Counted from the first letter of the stretch, positions 1 to 12,218 are shown. The stretch: 64,000 nt of DNA from Chenopodium formosanum (GCA_024500155.1 CM044859.1:930001-994000), one strand, 5' to 3'. Made by a program: numbers and translations. The notes: generated by a model from the sequence alone, not told the origin.

Positions 1-236
1 TTATTTTTCATATTTGCAAGCAAGTCCTTAAAAAACACCATTGGAGATGCGCTAATGGATATGAACTTAATTAAGGAAAATCTGGGTAATCTGGGTTTAA
101 ATGGATCTGGGTAAAAAAAAAAAAAAAAAAAAAACTGTTTTTTTTTTTTGTTAGAAATTTGAGAATTCCTAGACTTGTATTTTGTCAATTGATTTTGTAT
201 CAATTTTGGTGTAAATTTTGTTAATTTTATTGAATT

Positions 237-575
237 TTGTTGGTTGATATATGTGATTTTGTGATTTCAGGTGGAGATGGCTTATCCAAGGGATCTATGC
301 AAGAAGCGAGAGGTTTGATAATTTCAGATATGCACAAAGCGGATCTACATTCTAGTGGTAGCACTAATGTCCTCGATCTTTCATCAACATACCTATCATT
401 TTTCAGTGAAACTGAAGAAAGAAAGAAACAACTATGGTCAGGGAGGAATGAAGGTGAATGGGGTTTTTTTTTGTCAAGTAGGATCCATTTTATGCTTGAT
501 GCTCGTAATTTGATTGCTTATTGTGTTGATTTAGTAACATGTAATGTGTTTTCGAGTTCGAATGTAATTTATTAA
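237..575 (+). other. open frame with possible exon, unrecognised
   Basis: The frame is open for 112 codons. Its central part, about 271-461, looks more codon-like than the T-rich surroundings and follows an acceptor-like TTTCAG at about 265-270. The peptide is hydrophilic and Ser/Glu-rich and contains the stretch LDLSSTYLSFF. The ends of the frame run into T-rich DNA and look non-coding. No family was recognised and no linked exon could be proved, so this is at best one exon of an unknown or decayed gene. Confidence 0.2.
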
Positions 576-2044
576 TTGGCTTATTCTTATATAATTTTTG
601 TTTTTGGTTTTTTTGGGATTTTTTGGTTGATGGGGTTGGTTAAGGAGTGCAGTATTTTGTGCAGTGATTGATTTTCTAGACTTTGTGATAGAAATGTGGA
701 TTGTTGATGGTGGTTAATTTTTAATTAGTGGGTTGATTTCTAAATTGTGCATAAAAAAATTCTTGATATTTTTGGGGATGTTGGTATGTATAAATTTTGG
801 GTTTATTTGCTTGGATTTGGTTGATTTTTTAGTAGCTAATTAGTTTTTAGGATTTGGGTTTTGACTTGATTAGTGGAGTGGGTGTTGTTAGATTTTTGAA
901 TTTCTGAAAAATGTTAGGTTACTTTTTTAGTGGGGCGGAGGGTTTGATATCATATACATGGATTATCCCGTCTTCCCCATGCTGCCACTGCCTCCTCTCG
1001 ACAATTGCCTCTCTGATATGTTATTTTTTTTGCAAATTTTCTTGATTTTTAGGGTTTTGATTTGCTTTTTAATGAAATATTTTGTTGAACTTTCAGCAGG
1101 GGAAGACGATTTTCTTATAGTGATTGCTAGAAGATGTGAAATGAGAAAATTGATGCTTAGAGGGTCGGTTCTGGTTCTCTTGTCTATCTTTCTGCTGTCC
1201 TTGAGTTTCTCGCTGCTGAGGTACCAATTCCTCACTCTTTTAATTTTTCGTTGAATTTTTTAGGATTTTAATTGAGCGCATATTTAGATTTCTGGTGATT
1301 TTTCTAGATTTGTATATTGAGTATCTAAAGCTTTGAATATTTTGATGTGAATTTAAAGTCAAATTTCTGATTCTGTGTATAATTTTTGATTTTTAGGTCT
1401 TTTTTTTGAAGTGAAATTTGTGTTTTCCTTATTTGTAATTTGTGTTTGTGTGTACTTTTGTTTATTTTGAGTGAATTTATGTATTTTATGTGTTTGTTTG
1501 GATGGATTTGAGTTTTGTTTATTCTGAAATTCCCGTTTTTTTTTTTTTTTTTTTTTTTGTGTTTTTTTGCTTTTAGCTGGAATTTTACACGATTTTTGCA
1601 GAATTTGAGACTCTATAGATCCTTCATTTTTCTTTTTTTTTTTTGGGTTTGAAGTTATAATCAATCATCATACTATACCTGGATTATTATTAGATCCACC
1701 ATTACTTTTTTTGACAACTTAACCTCTCATCTTTTTCTTCATCTTTTTCTTCATCTTCTTCTCACCCTCTTTTACTTTTTAATATTCTTCACCAACCAAC
1801 TTAATATGTTAGTTGAATTCTTACAATGGAATCTTTTATTGATTTGTCTGCCCATTTACAGAATGATAAGAGGCTCACTCACTTGCATTGTTTGGATTTC
1901 TTGCTTTTGTGAATAAAGGCATTAGGCCTATATTATAGCTTTGTGCAAAATTTGTAATCATAAAATTTCTTCAAATATATTATCATTTAATACATCTCTT
2001 ATACTTTTTCTTTATGAATGTTCAATCTCTTGGGCTTTGTGCAG

Positions 2045-2169
2045 GTGTGGCTCAAATCCAATTGCTGCAAAGAATGTTGACTCACCAGTTTGGTGCCTTC
2101 GAAGATCTTGGCAGAAAGAAGATTTTTCCAGCCCTTTTTGCTCTCAATTTAGAAAGCTTTCTTCCTGAG
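2045..2169 (+). other. candidate internal exon, unknown protein
   Basis: A 125-bp stretch lies between a good acceptor (pyrimidine-rich, TTTGTGCAG ending at 2044) and a donor (GAG|GTATTT at 2170). One frame is open throughout and ends exactly on a codon boundary. Its peptide includes QLLQRMLTHQFGAFEDLGRK and FPALFALNLESFLPE, which looks protein-like (helical, Leu/Phe-rich). I do not recognise the family and could not connect it convincingly to flanking exons. It may be part of a decayed host gene. Confidence 0.3.
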
Positions 2170-3186
2170 GTATTTTTTCTTTGTTAAGGATATGAATTCT
2201 ATACATAAATTACTTTCATTATTGTATCAATGAGATGTGCGACAGCAATGGAAATGTATGTATAAGTGTTACATGCAACATCTGAACGCAGAGCTTCACA
2301 ATCTTCGGTTATTCACAAACTAAAATGAATGATGAAGAGCTGTGGAACATGATCAGTAAAACCTTAACCTGTAGAGTAGACCAGAGGTATGTCGAACATT
2401 AACCTTTTGTTTTGCTTAGTTTTTATGAACAACTTTGTATTATTAATAAACTCTAACGTCTTTTCAGGGAAAGTTTTGGTGAAAAAATGGATCATTTTTT
2501 TTTTGCAAAGATGCTTTTACATTCAGGCCAATAGGATGACTTCTCAAAATTGGACTGTAAGCTTAAGGAAAAATAGTTAAAACACCTGTTGATTTAGTGA
2601 TTTTCTCTAGCTGAACTCAAATGTGTATGTTATTTGGTACCTTCTAGGGTTGTGGCTGTGAACTTATTCTTGATAAATTGAGAAGGGAAAGTATCTGATT
2701 TTTAATACGATAATTACTGCTTGATTCAATGGAGTCTGCCTACTATTGGCATCTTAAAATTGTCAGTGGGGTTAAATAATGTAAGGAAATAGGTAAGCAA
2801 AAAGATCTTGACATCGAGACTGAAAAATGTCAAGAGATAGGGAAGTCTAAGAGTTTTGCTACTTTGCTGAATATTAAGGAATAAAGAAACGAGCACTCTT
2901 TATAATTTTTCCCAAGCAATTGAGTGAAATTAACTTATTGAACTAAATTGGGCTTGATTTGATCTTTTTGGGTCAAGGGCTTGCTCTTCCTACCTTGTTT
3001 TTCAAGGGTGTCGTCCGAGAATTTGTAACTCTTCTTTCTCTTAATTTTTTGATGTAGTTCATAATTTGTCATTTGATCTGTTTCAATTTGATTTTGTTTG
3101 GGAAAATTTGGGATTAAGGTTTTGGGATCTTACAAATTTGGGTCAAATACGAATCTAGGAATTGAACTGAGTTGGGTTTGATTTGA

Positions 3187-3360
3187 TCAGTTTTTAAACT
3201 TGAATATTGAAATTTGTTGTTTTTTTGGTTGGTTGAGAATTTGAGCTTGTGTTGTTTAATGTAATTTGGGAAGGAATTCTTGGGGTTTGCTGGAAATGGC
3301 TGTAAGGATGGTTGATTACAGAAAATAAATCTGGTGACTCAAAGAGAGAGTGTACATGTT
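3187..3360 (+). repeat. direct repeat, left copy flanking kinase pseudogene
   Basis: This ~170-bp segment reappears, diverged, at about 5488-5656 on the other side of the kinase fragment. Shared landmarks are a GGTTGGTTGAG motif, a TGTAATTTGGGAAGG motif and a GGTGACT(C/G)AAAGAGAG motif. The kinase relic therefore sits between two diverged copies of one sequence, which suggests an old segmental duplication or rearrangement. Confidence 0.6.
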
Positions 3361-4207
3361 GCTGGAGTTTGATTTGGATATGTTTTTAATTACTATTCTT
3401 ATATTTTCCCTTAATGGTAATTTAATTTCAAATAGATCTCCCTTTATTCCATTATACTCACCCTTCTTTTGGGTTTATTTCACTATTTAGGGGTTAGGGT
3501 AGGAAGGATCATATACTCACTCTTCTGGGGTTTTTCATCTGATTCTTATGGAAAATACAATACCTCTTTGATTACATCCCTTTTTACTGTTATATGAACC
3601 GACAATGAATCTATTTATGTGTTCAATTTTTTTCCCTAAAGATTTTCTTGTTGAAGTACTGTGCTTCTTTTTACTTGTATTTGAGAGTGCATTTCTTTGA
3701 TATTTTGCTCATGTATCTAATGCAGATGGATAGTATATCCTAAAATAATCAATCTAATATTGTTTTGACAAGCTATACAGTAGAAGGATACAGAGAGTTA
3801 GAGACTGATTGCAAGTAAAGAAAGCAGCTCTATTTCTGTAGTCGTGTCACTGAAACTATAAGTATTATAGCTTGAACTTATTTTGTGTACATGTCCCCTC
3901 CCCAGCTCCCTCCTCCCCACAAGTTCTTAGTTGCATATTATTGACATATACAAATACTTTCCTATTTACCGGACAATCATAAGCCAAGTATTGAAGTGCT
4001 CTGCCTTTTTATTTATGTGTTAGGTATCATGTTTGTCTGTAGGTGAAATAGTCATATTGATAAGGTTTCTTTTTCGAGTAGAATAGTGTTGATGATCACA
4101 AGATTACATACTTCTCATGTCTAATGAGCGTGTGAAACCGGACCACTTGTGTTTACAACTGATGATTACATACTTCCCATGGCTGCCTGAGCGTGTCGAA
4201 GATTATC

Positions 4208-5420
4208 TTTGATGGACCATTTGTGTTTATAGCTGATGATTTGATGTGTGCAATTGCAGAGTGTGTGCAACTGTAGAGATAATGGGGAAGAGCCCTTACG
4301 GAACCGTGTATAAGGCCACACTCGAGGATGGAAATCAAGTCGCGGTTAAGAGGCTTAGGGAGAAGCTTGCAAAGACTTTAAAAGAGTTTGAGATAGAGGT
4401 TGCTGCACTTTGAAGGAATTCGCCACCCGAATCATCTTCCCCTTAGGGCCTATTACTTGGGACCTAAAGGAGAGAAGATTTTGTCTAAGCTGCTGTTTTT
4501 GACTAATCTATGATTCATGTCTTCTTTTTTTGAAGTACTACGTATGTTATATGCTAGGTTATGTTTTATATGATTAAGTTGATAGTATATATAGTAAATT
4601 TATAGTCTTAATACTTCATTGTGAACTTTACTTTTCATGCTGAAACTTAATTTTGGTGATCACTCTCCTGAGATTATGACCTTATACATATAATTTGGGA
4701 TATTTTATATGACTAAGGTAATGGTATATGTTGATTTTTAATAGTCTAATACTTCATTGTGAACTTTACTTTTCACATTAAACTTAATTTTGGTGATATA
4801 CTTTCTTAATTCCTAAAATTATGACCATATTCATATTATTTGGGATATTTTTTGCAGCTTGAGGACCAAAAATCGATCGATTGGCCAACGAGGATGATCG
4901 TGATAGGACTAACGCATGGACTGAACTATATTCATAGCCAAGAGAGCTTAGTTCATGGAAGTCTTACTTCAACTAATGTATACCTAGATGAGAAAAATAA
5001 CCCCATAATATCATATTATAGGATACACAAGCTGATGACCGACTCTGTGCACCTGAGCTTCCTAAGACTAAGAAGGCAACCACAAAAACTGACATCTACA
5101 ATCTAGGGGTGATCATATTGGAGCTCTTGACAGGAAAGTCTCCTAATGAGACAGTGGACTTTATAGATTTGCCGCAATGGGTTGCATCAATCGTTAAGGA
5201 AGAGTGGACTAATGAGGTTTTTGATTTGGAGCTGATGAGGGATTTTTAACTACAGGGGATGAAATGCTTAACGCATTGAAATTAGCCTTACAATTGGTTG
5301 ATCCTTCGTCTGATGCAAGGCTGGATTTTCAGTAGGTTCTTTAGCCATTAGAGGAGATTAATCTGAAGCTCATTGTTGAAACTCCCGATGAATCTGTAGA
5401 GGAAAGCTATCACTGATCTG
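4208..5420 (+). pseudogene. broken LRR receptor-like kinase, IMK2/IMK3-like kinase domain
   Basis: The translation matches, in order, the kinase domain of the plant IMK2/IMK3 type of probably inactive LRR receptor kinases. It starts with the lead-in DGPFVF.ADDL (about 4211), then GKSPYGTVYKATLEDG (glycine loop), VAVKRL (the ATP lysine), LRAYYLGPKGEK (about 4447), and after a gap WPTRM and GLNYIHSQ. VHGSLTSTNVYLDE sits in the catalytic-loop position, with HG in place of HRD as in this family. Then come KTDIYNLGVIILELLTGKSP and LPQWVASIVKEEWTNEVFDLELM (about 5088-5250). Extracellular LRRs, the transmembrane segment and the region between the lobes are missing. The frame is broken by a 17-bp tandem duplication near 4245-4278, a stop at about 4411-4413 and later frameshifts. 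It cannot make a functional kinase. IMK2 and IMK3 cannot be told apart from this fragment. Confidence 0.85.
4568..4853 (+). repeat. ~140-bp tandem duplication between kinase halves
   Basis: Two diverged copies (starting about 4568 and 4708) share blocks such as ATACTTCATTGTGAACTTTA and TTAATTTTGGTGAT. They occupy the AT-rich gap where the kinase loses the residues between GPKGEK and WPTRM. The gap may be an old intron that has duplicated internally. Confidence 0.7.
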
Positions 5421-5884
5421 AATTCTGAAAGTTGGATTTTTTGAACTATATAAATACTTGTGATTTATTCCACTATATAAATATTTTATCAGTTTTTTAT
5501 CTTGAATGTCAAAATTTGCTGTTTGTTTGGTTGGTTGAGCATTTGAGTTGTTCTATGTAATTTGGGAAGGGAATCACGGGGTTTGCAGGAAATGACTGTA
5601 AGATTTGTGGATGAGTATAAATTTGGTGACTGAAAGAGAGTGTGCACTGTACATGGAAAATACATAGTCAGATGTTAAAGAAGCAATGGACATGAGTTTG
5701 CCAGAAGAAATAAGGTGACTGTTGCTACCCTTTACTCCTCTTAAGTTCCCTACACTAAGGAAGAGGAGAAGAGTGTAAATGTAATAATGGCCCCTGCTAT
5801 TCTTTCACTTTCCAAACAAACCTTAATTTCTTCTAGATGTTTTTATATGGAGACGCCTTTTACGTGATAATCAAAATAATGGGG
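5421..5884. other. non-coding spacer with right-hand repeat copy
   Basis: It holds the second copy (about 5488-5656) of the direct repeat found at 3187-3360. The rest is AT-rich and I see no gene in it. Confidence 0.6.
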
Positions 5885-6239
5885 CTAGATAGAACATTCC
5901 AGATTTTGTCCCTCTTCCTTCTTGACTTCTACAATCTCGCTAGCAGTACCAGGATTGATAGTGTTCTCAGCAGAAGCTTCAGTAGCTGAAGTTCTTGAAT
6001 TGCCACTCTTGGTCTTTTCCAATTCTGGAGCTGCAGCTGGAATAGAAAACAGAACTGGAGCTGGAGTAGGAACTAAAACTGGATCTGGAGGTGGAGCTGA
6101 GGCAGGATCTGGATCAGAAATCAGAATAGCAATAGCACTCACAGATGAACTTGGAGCACAAGCCCGACTCGGAGATGAATTTGGTGCAGAAATTGGAATG
6201 GAAGATGAAGCTACAGTTGGATGGAGAAAGGGTTGGAGT

Positions 6240-6350
6240 CGGGATTAAAGCCGCAGCCGGGGCTGGAGCTGGGGCTGGGGCTGGGGCTGGGGCTGGGGCT
6301 TGAGCTGGGGCTAGGGCTGGGGCTGGAGCTGGAGCTTGAGCCAGATCTGG
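6240..6350 (+). repeat. GGGGCT/GGAGCT hexamer minisatellite
   Basis: Nearly perfect tandem hexamers (GGGGCT, GGAGCT and variants) run through this stretch. They translate as Ala-Pro dipeptides on the minus strand. Confidence 0.9.
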
Positions 6351-6465
6351 AGCCGAGGCTGGAGCTGAAGCCGCAGCCAGAGTTGCAATTGTAGTTGAAC
6401 TTAAAGCAGGAGCCCGATCAGCCTCAGCAGAAACAGCAACAGAAGTTGAATCTAAAGCTGGAGCT

Positions 6466-6609
6466 GGAACTGAAGTTGATGCTAAAGCATTAGCCAAAGC
6501 TAGAGTTGGAGCTGGAACTGAAGTTGATGCTAAAGCATTAGCCAAAGCTGGAGCTGGTGCTGGAACTGAAGTTGATGCTAAAGCATTAGCCAAAGCTGGA
6601 GCTGGAGAT
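6466..6609 (+). repeat. three tandem copies of a 48-bp unit
   Basis: Three units of 48 bp start at 6466, 6514 and 6562, each beginning GGAACTGAAGTTGATGC. The unit equals 16 codons, so the minus-strand frame stays open through it. Confidence 0.9.
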
Positions 6610-6927
6610 GAAACTGAATTTGAAGTAGGAGCTGGAGATGGGATTGAAGCTAAAGCAGGACCGGAACTGGAGTTGGAGCAGGAGCTACAGTTGGAACTTG
6701 AGTTGTAGTTGGATGTGGACCACCAGCCCCTGCACTCATAATAGTTGGAGCAGATACTCCGACAAAAGCACTAGGATTATGACTAGTCACCCTCAATGAT
6801 CCGCTTGAAGTAGCATCAACTGTAGCCTTTTTGGAGTCTGCAGAAACAGAAGCTGATGCTGATTCATTGACAGCATGAAGCACCTTCTGACGAGTCTAGG
6901 TCTGGTTCCACAGCTCATGATCATGCT

Positions 6928-8119
6928 TTGGTCGATTCATTTCCTGGTCTTTCTCCTCCGTCGGCGCCTGGTGTTTATCGCAGCCGTGAGCATGAGGTTC
7001 GTCAGCAAAATTTAGGAAGTAATCGTTATCTTAGGGAACAGTTGGAGACTCAAGACCATGTTGACACATCTTCTCCACGTGTCACACATGCATATTTTGA
7101 CAGACCTGGCTTGCATTCTGGGATTAATTTGAGATCAGCTTCTTCAGATGCAAATCACTCAGCTTCAAACTCACGTGATGGTTGGCGGCATTATTTGGAC
7201 TCTTCTGATTTTCAAGGCTTAGCTCATTCAACAAGTGTAGGCTCGGATCAATTAATTCCGCCACAAGGTCAAGTGGGCCGTGAATCAAGATGGGCCTTAC
7301 AATCCCGTATTATCTCTTCAGTAGTTAGCTCTCCTTCACATAATGTTATGGGTTGGCCCAATATTGAGAAAGATCCATATTTTCAAGGATATTATGTTAT
7401 TCCGGATTCGGATCAGGTTGTGCCCGACCCAGGTCCAACTATTCCGAATTTCTCCCCTCCACCAATGGGCCCTTTTGGGCCGGTTTTTGCTGATCCTTTT
7501 GGGGCAGGCCCAAGTAATTGGGATGGTCAGAATATTTGTGTTTCGCCATCTCCATCTCTTTCTTCTTCGTTCCCAGTATACAGCTCTGAATTTTCAGGCT
7601 ATGTCGCTGACTCTTCTTCAGGTGCTTTTGAGTTCCCTCCGTCATCAGAGGTTACGCCGCCAATCATAGCAGATACGGCTTCAAGTGAATCGGACTCTTT
7701 GGGTCTTGATCAAGAGTATTCCATGTCTGATTCGATCACTCCCATGGACTGTTCGCCGCCGTTTTCTCCGCCATCCATGGAGATTTTGGTTTATTCTCCT
7801 CCCAAAACTCCTACATGTTCTCCTCTTTGTAAGATGGGAAGTAAATTAAAATCTTATTCTAAGCTGAAGCTGCGCAAGAGTGGTGAAAAAAATGTGGGAA
7901 TGGGTGAAACAAAGAGGATAGCGTAAGAGACAGAGAGGTGCAATTTCTCCCTCGGCTCCTCCTCTTACAGATGATCAGCAGCAGCAGCCATCTTCAGAGT
8001 CGATCTGTTTACCGTGTTTTCTTCCCTATAAGAAACGTAAGACAGATCCAAGTTCTCATTCTCGTGCTTCCTCTGAGGGATCGGTGACCTCCCGTGAAGA
8101 GTCACCACAATCCGGATGA
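6928..8119 (+). pseudogene. LINE ORF1, C-terminal Ser/Pro-rich portion
   Basis: The frame is open from before 6928 to 7926 and is rich in Ser, Pro and Gly. It resembles the low-complexity tail that follows the nucleic-acid-binding part of plant LINE ORF1 proteins. The first codon in this frame near 6928 is TTG, so no true start is seen and the N-terminus is missing. At about 7921 the frame shifts. The natural continuation (KRQRGAISPSAPP, then a Lys/Arg-rich and Ser-rich end) runs in the next frame to a TGA at 8117-8119 that overlaps the ORF2 start codon. The role in the intact family is binding LINE RNA. This copy is non-functional. Confidence 0.7.
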
Positions 8120-10836
8120 AAGTAGCTCTTTGGAATTGTAGGGGTTTGGGACAGGCGGGCTCCCCTAAAATTCCTTATATTACCTCTCTAGTCCGCTATC
8201 ACAGTGTAGATATAGTGTGCCTTTTGGAAACTATGCTTTTTGTAGATAATGTTGTACAAAAGCTAGCTTCTTTGCCTTTTTTAGGTTACACAGGCATTGA
8301 TGCTATAGGGCTTAGTGGTGGTGTGTTTATATGGTTGTTTACTTCTTTAGGACTAGTACCGGTTTTTAGGTCTCAAAATGTTTTTCTCTGTAAATTGGTG
8401 CAAGGAGATGAAATAAAATATGTGATGTTTGTGTATGGTTCGCCTCATGTTGCTAATCGGTTGGAGGTCTGGTATTTAATTAGTAGTATCTTGGATTCAA
8501 TTTCGAATGTGGTAATCATTGGTGATTTTAATCAGGTGGAGTTTTTTTCGGATAAGTTAGGTGGTAATTTCTCGATTCCTAGTCAATTAGATTTCATAAA
8601 TTGGCGTATGGGATTGGATTTGGTGGATGTTCCTTTTTCAGGTCCTAAGTATACCTGGACTAATAATAGGATTGATTCTGATCCAATTTTCGAACGTTTG
8701 GATAAAGCCTACGGTTCCACCTCTTGGTTTGCCAACTTCCCTGACACTCACCTTATCCATCAACCAATTTTGTTCTCAGATCATGCAGCTATTATCTTGT
8801 CAGATACTACTGATTCGGACTGTCATAAACGTCCTTATCGAATTGAACTTTGGTGTTTATTTGCTTTAGAGGTGCATAATATCATTGCTTCCGTCTTCTC
8901 CTTATTCTTTCCAGGATCTCCTATGTTTTCTCTGTCCCGTAAACTTTCTGTTTCTCGGGACCGTCTTCTTGCTTGGTGCATCTCTCACAAGAAAGCATGG
9001 GGTATAAATTGGAAGCAATTAGTGTTTGAGGTTACTCAGGCTTCAGATTCTCTATGTTCCCGTGTGGATCGTTGTTTGTTTGTTTCTACTAAGAATGAAA
9101 GTGGCGCAAGCTCAAGCAGCTTACATGTTTAGGCTACAAAGGGCTAAGATTAAATGGGATGCGCAGGGGGATTCTCATTCTTGTCTTCTCTTTTCCTCAG
9201 TTCAATCTCGAAAACGAAAGAATAAGATTTTGGGTCTTCAAGATTCTTCTGGAACTTGACACAGGGAACCAGTTCAAATTGCTTCAATAATTTCGAATTC
9301 AGGACCTTTATACAACCTCAGATACGGCTTCGTCATATGATGTAGAATGGTGGGATAGTCTCCGATTTCCCACTTTATCTTCTGACCAGCGGAACTTTCT
9401 TATGAAGCCTTTTTCTTCAGAGGATATTAGAAGTGCAATTTTTAGTATTGAAGATAGCAAGTCCCCTGGTCCTGATGGATTTCCTTCTGCTTTTTTCAAG
9501 AACATGTGGGATTTAGTGGGTTCTTCGGTGGTTTCAGCCGTTCAACATTTTTTTGCTCATGGTTATCTGTTGAAAGACTGGAATCGTACATTCTTGGCTT
9601 TACTTCTGAAGGCTGATAGTCTGGAAGTTGTTTCTTAATTTCGTCCTATAGGCTTGTGTAATGTGATCTACAAATGTATTGCGAAGTGTCTTACGGGTCG
9701 TTTTCGAGAAGTGTTACCTAGTTTGGTAGCTGATTTTCAGAACGCCTTTGTTCCAGGGCGTCTTCTTTCGGACAATGCGTTAATAGCTCATAAGGTTCTT
9801 ATCTATGTGAATAAGTCGAAAGCTAAGAAGAAATTCTTCGCCGCTATTAAATTGGACATGAATAAAGCCTATGACAGGGTTAATTGGGATTTCCTGTTTC
9901 GTTTGCTTCAGGCTTATGGGTTTCCCCCATATTGGATTTAAATTATTCGTCAGTGTGTCTCCACAGTATCCTTTCAGGTGTTGGTTAATGGTAATCCTCT
10001 CAAGGCTTTCCAGCCTTAGTGTGGTCTTCGACAGGGTGACCCTTTATCCTCCTATTTGTTTGTGCTATGTATGGAAGTCTTGTCAGCTATGCTGCGCAGA
10101 GGGGAACGTTCCTCGCTTTTTAAAGGAATTAAGATTTCTAGAGGAGCCCCCTCGATTTCTCATCTGTTCTTCGCTGATGATTCTTTATTATTTTTGGAAG
10201 TTAATCCTGACGCTTGTGCTAATCTTATGACTTTGTTATCAGAATTTTGCTCCTTGTCTGGTCAGGTGATTAGCCTTCAGAAATCTGCTGTGAAGTTTAG
10301 TCCTAATACTCCGACGGATTATCGTGATTTTCTTGCTCGGATTTTGAAACTTCAGGTTATGCCTTCTCTGGGCTCTTATTTAGGTTTGCTCGTGGAGTTA
10401 AGTCGTAGTAAAGTGGCTGATTTTGGATTCCTTATAGATAAGGTTGTTCAACATCTGTCATGTTTGGCTTCATTACGCCTATCTTCGGCTGCCAAATTGG
10501 TTATCATTAACTCAATTTTGGTTGCCTCTTTCAATCATATTTTGTCGGTTTTTAAGGTTCCTTCTTCAATCTGCGCTACGATTGATAATTTGTTGGCTCG
10601 TTTCTAGTGGAAGTCGGATCCTCATTCTCGGGGACTAGCTTTACAATCCAAGACGCTTCTGCATCTCCCAAAAGGAATGGGAGGTTTGGGCATTCGTCGT
10701 TTGGATTCTTTCAATTCTGCTCTTTTGGCTAGGCAATGTTGGCGCATACAACACAATCCTCATCTTCTGGTTTCCAGGCTTCTTTTTGCGAAGTATCCTT
10801 CTCTGAGATCTGTTCAAACTAGATCGTCTCTTTGAC
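8116..10836 (+). pseudogene. LINE ORF2 relic: endonuclease plus reverse transcriptase
   Basis: The start is the ATG at 8116, giving MKVALWNCRGLG, the classical start of plant LINE endonucleases. Endonuclease motifs follow: LLET with the catalytic Glu, IIGDFNQ, and SDHA near 8780. After a frameshift around 9030-9130, reverse transcriptase motifs appear: SPGPDGFP, QNAFVPGR, LDMNKAYDRV, GLRQGDPLS and the catalytic FADD (about 10,170-10,182). The thumb motif GMGGLGIR is at about 10,675. In-frame stops lie at 9636-9638, 9939-9941, 10,017-10,019 and 10,605-10,607, all in one frame, so they are point nonsense changes. The C-terminal zinc-finger region is missing. In the intact family ORF2 nicks target DNA and reverse-transcribes the element. 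Confidence 0.92.
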
Positions 10837-10840
10837 TCTT

Positions 10841-12179
10841 TGTTAATTAATGCCAAATTTTCTACCTATCTCACATAGAAAACATTTTTCATGTATGATC
10901 AGTCAATATTTGTTTGACTGTGACCTATTTACCTCAAATTCATTGCTCTGTATCATCTAATCCTGAACTCTGATCTCTGATCTCTGATCTCCCCACTTTT
11001 CATTGCTCTGTATCATCTAATCCACATTAATTAGCATCATCTAATCATGAACTCTGATCTCCCCACTTTCGTGGTAACTTGTACATGTATCTCAGAAATT
11101 TCCACTACATCTACATCACTATTGACATCGTTTGAACCTAATATATCCACAAATTGTTGGACTGAGCTCCTTCGGATATCCCCTTCCCTAAGAGCAACCC
11201 TCCCTAGTGGTTCCAGGCCAGTACATTGCAGCTCTCCACCAAATTTTCACTTTCTTTACCTTGGACTCGAATATATATCCTTTACTTGACTAACATGAGC
11301 CACATTCTCAGCCCCCTTCATCCATAGTGGCTAAATATATGATATCCAATCCTCAATGCATCAAAAGCACTAAGCACTCTACAATTTAAAAATAATAACA
11401 ATAATAAGAGCATTGAGTTGATACAACCACCATATTTAAACAGATTTTTGAAAAATGAATTTCTAAATATGCATGCTTGTGTTCAATGGGGTTAATAGAT
11501 AGACCGCTTTTTTCTCAGACACAAGATGCCAAGATTGGATGCATTGATGAAACAAGAATGTGAGAGAGGGAGTGCATGATGGAAGAACTCACTTTTTAGT
11601 GTTCAATTGTTCAAGCCAAATTCAATCAACATGATCTAAGATTTCCTTCAAAATCCCATAACATATGCTCAGAACACGAAAGACATTGCTAAACTAAGAA
11701 TTCGAGCCACCGTAAGAAATGCAATCACGAATTTGTCGAAAATATCCCAAACCATCCATCAACAAGTATTTTTAAACATAACATAACTAATTTAGCTGCA
11801 TTCCTGCTCATTATCTACATTCTCTAATCTATTTTACACACAAAGCACACAATATCCATTATCCACCAAAATCCAATTCATAGGAATCAAACTCAACCTA
11901 TTTGAATAACTCCATAAAGAGCAAAACTAAGTTCATATTTTTACTTTTTCCTAATATTTTTTCTTTAATTCTTGTTTTTTTCTTTTCCTGATTTGTCCCT
12001 TCATTAAACTGAATTTCATTTTCCTGAAATTGATTTTCAACTATTACTAACAATATAATCTGTAAGCAAATATTGATTTGTTCATATTTTTTGTCTTAAA
12101 TTGTGACTTGTACTATTTGTTTTTTTAATTGCAATTTGCATTTGTGACTCATACACCCCTCATAGTACTCGTTGAACAA
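10841..12179. other. non-coding stretch with short tandem repeats
   Basis: Around 10,935-11,070 there are tandem copies of units containing TGCTCTGTATCATCTAATC and CTGATCTCCCCAC. On the minus strand about 11,070-11,265 is open without stops and reads like protein (GLEPLGRVALREGDIRR). It has no start or recognised family, so I do not call a gene. The rest is AT-rich with nothing recognisable. Confidence 0.5.
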
Positions 12180-12218
12180 ACATAATGGATATAAAGATAT
12201 ATTGATCTACCTTCTGCC

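Larger units (their letters stand above)
1..4190. other. AT-rich non-coding stretch with exon-like islands
   Basis: No recognisable complete gene is visible. The stretch has long A and T tracts (about 114-134 and 1537-1558) and T-rich intron-like DNA. Three open, exon-like islands stand out: about 270-460, about 1098-1220 and 2045-2169. They could be leftovers of one decayed gene or unconnected chance frames. I recognised none of the predicted peptides. Confidence 0.5.
5885..6883 (-). other. Ala/Pro-rich open region made of minisatellite
   Basis: The minus strand reads as long Ala/Pro/Ser-rich peptide. An N-terminal part starting at 6883 (MLHAVNESASASVSADSKK) leads into APAPAPALAP-type repeats and ends near 5885, with at least one frame change near 6650. 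The openness is largely explained by the repeat units, whose lengths are multiples of three. The peptide resembles low-complexity arabinogalactan-like or linker sequence, but there is no clear signal peptide and no recognised domain. It abuts the 5' end of the LINE, so it may be the pre-insertion locus or captured sequence. A real gene is possible but not supported strongly. Confidence 0.3.
6866..10840 (+). mobile_element. decayed L1-type LINE retrotransposon
   Basis: An ORF1 tail, an APE-type endonuclease and a reverse transcriptase follow one another on the plus strand in the order and spacing of plant L1 LINEs. ORF1 and ORF2 overlap at 8116-8119 (ATGA). The 5' part of ORF1 (RNA-binding domain, zinc knuckle) is absent, so the copy is 5'-truncated near 6866-6900. 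Recognisable ORF2 stops at about 10,836, before the usual C-terminal region. It carries several in-frame stops and at least two frameshifts and is inactive. No target duplication was found. A LINE-like 3' end with poly(A) at 12,180-12,246 may be its displaced tail. Confidence 0.9.

Noticed and set aside
7343..7669. Secondary frames over LINE ORF1 and ORF2 (for example 7343-7669, 7439-7645, 8627-8869, 9871-10,230)
   Set aside because: They overlap the recognised LINE reading frame in other phases and lack any family motif.
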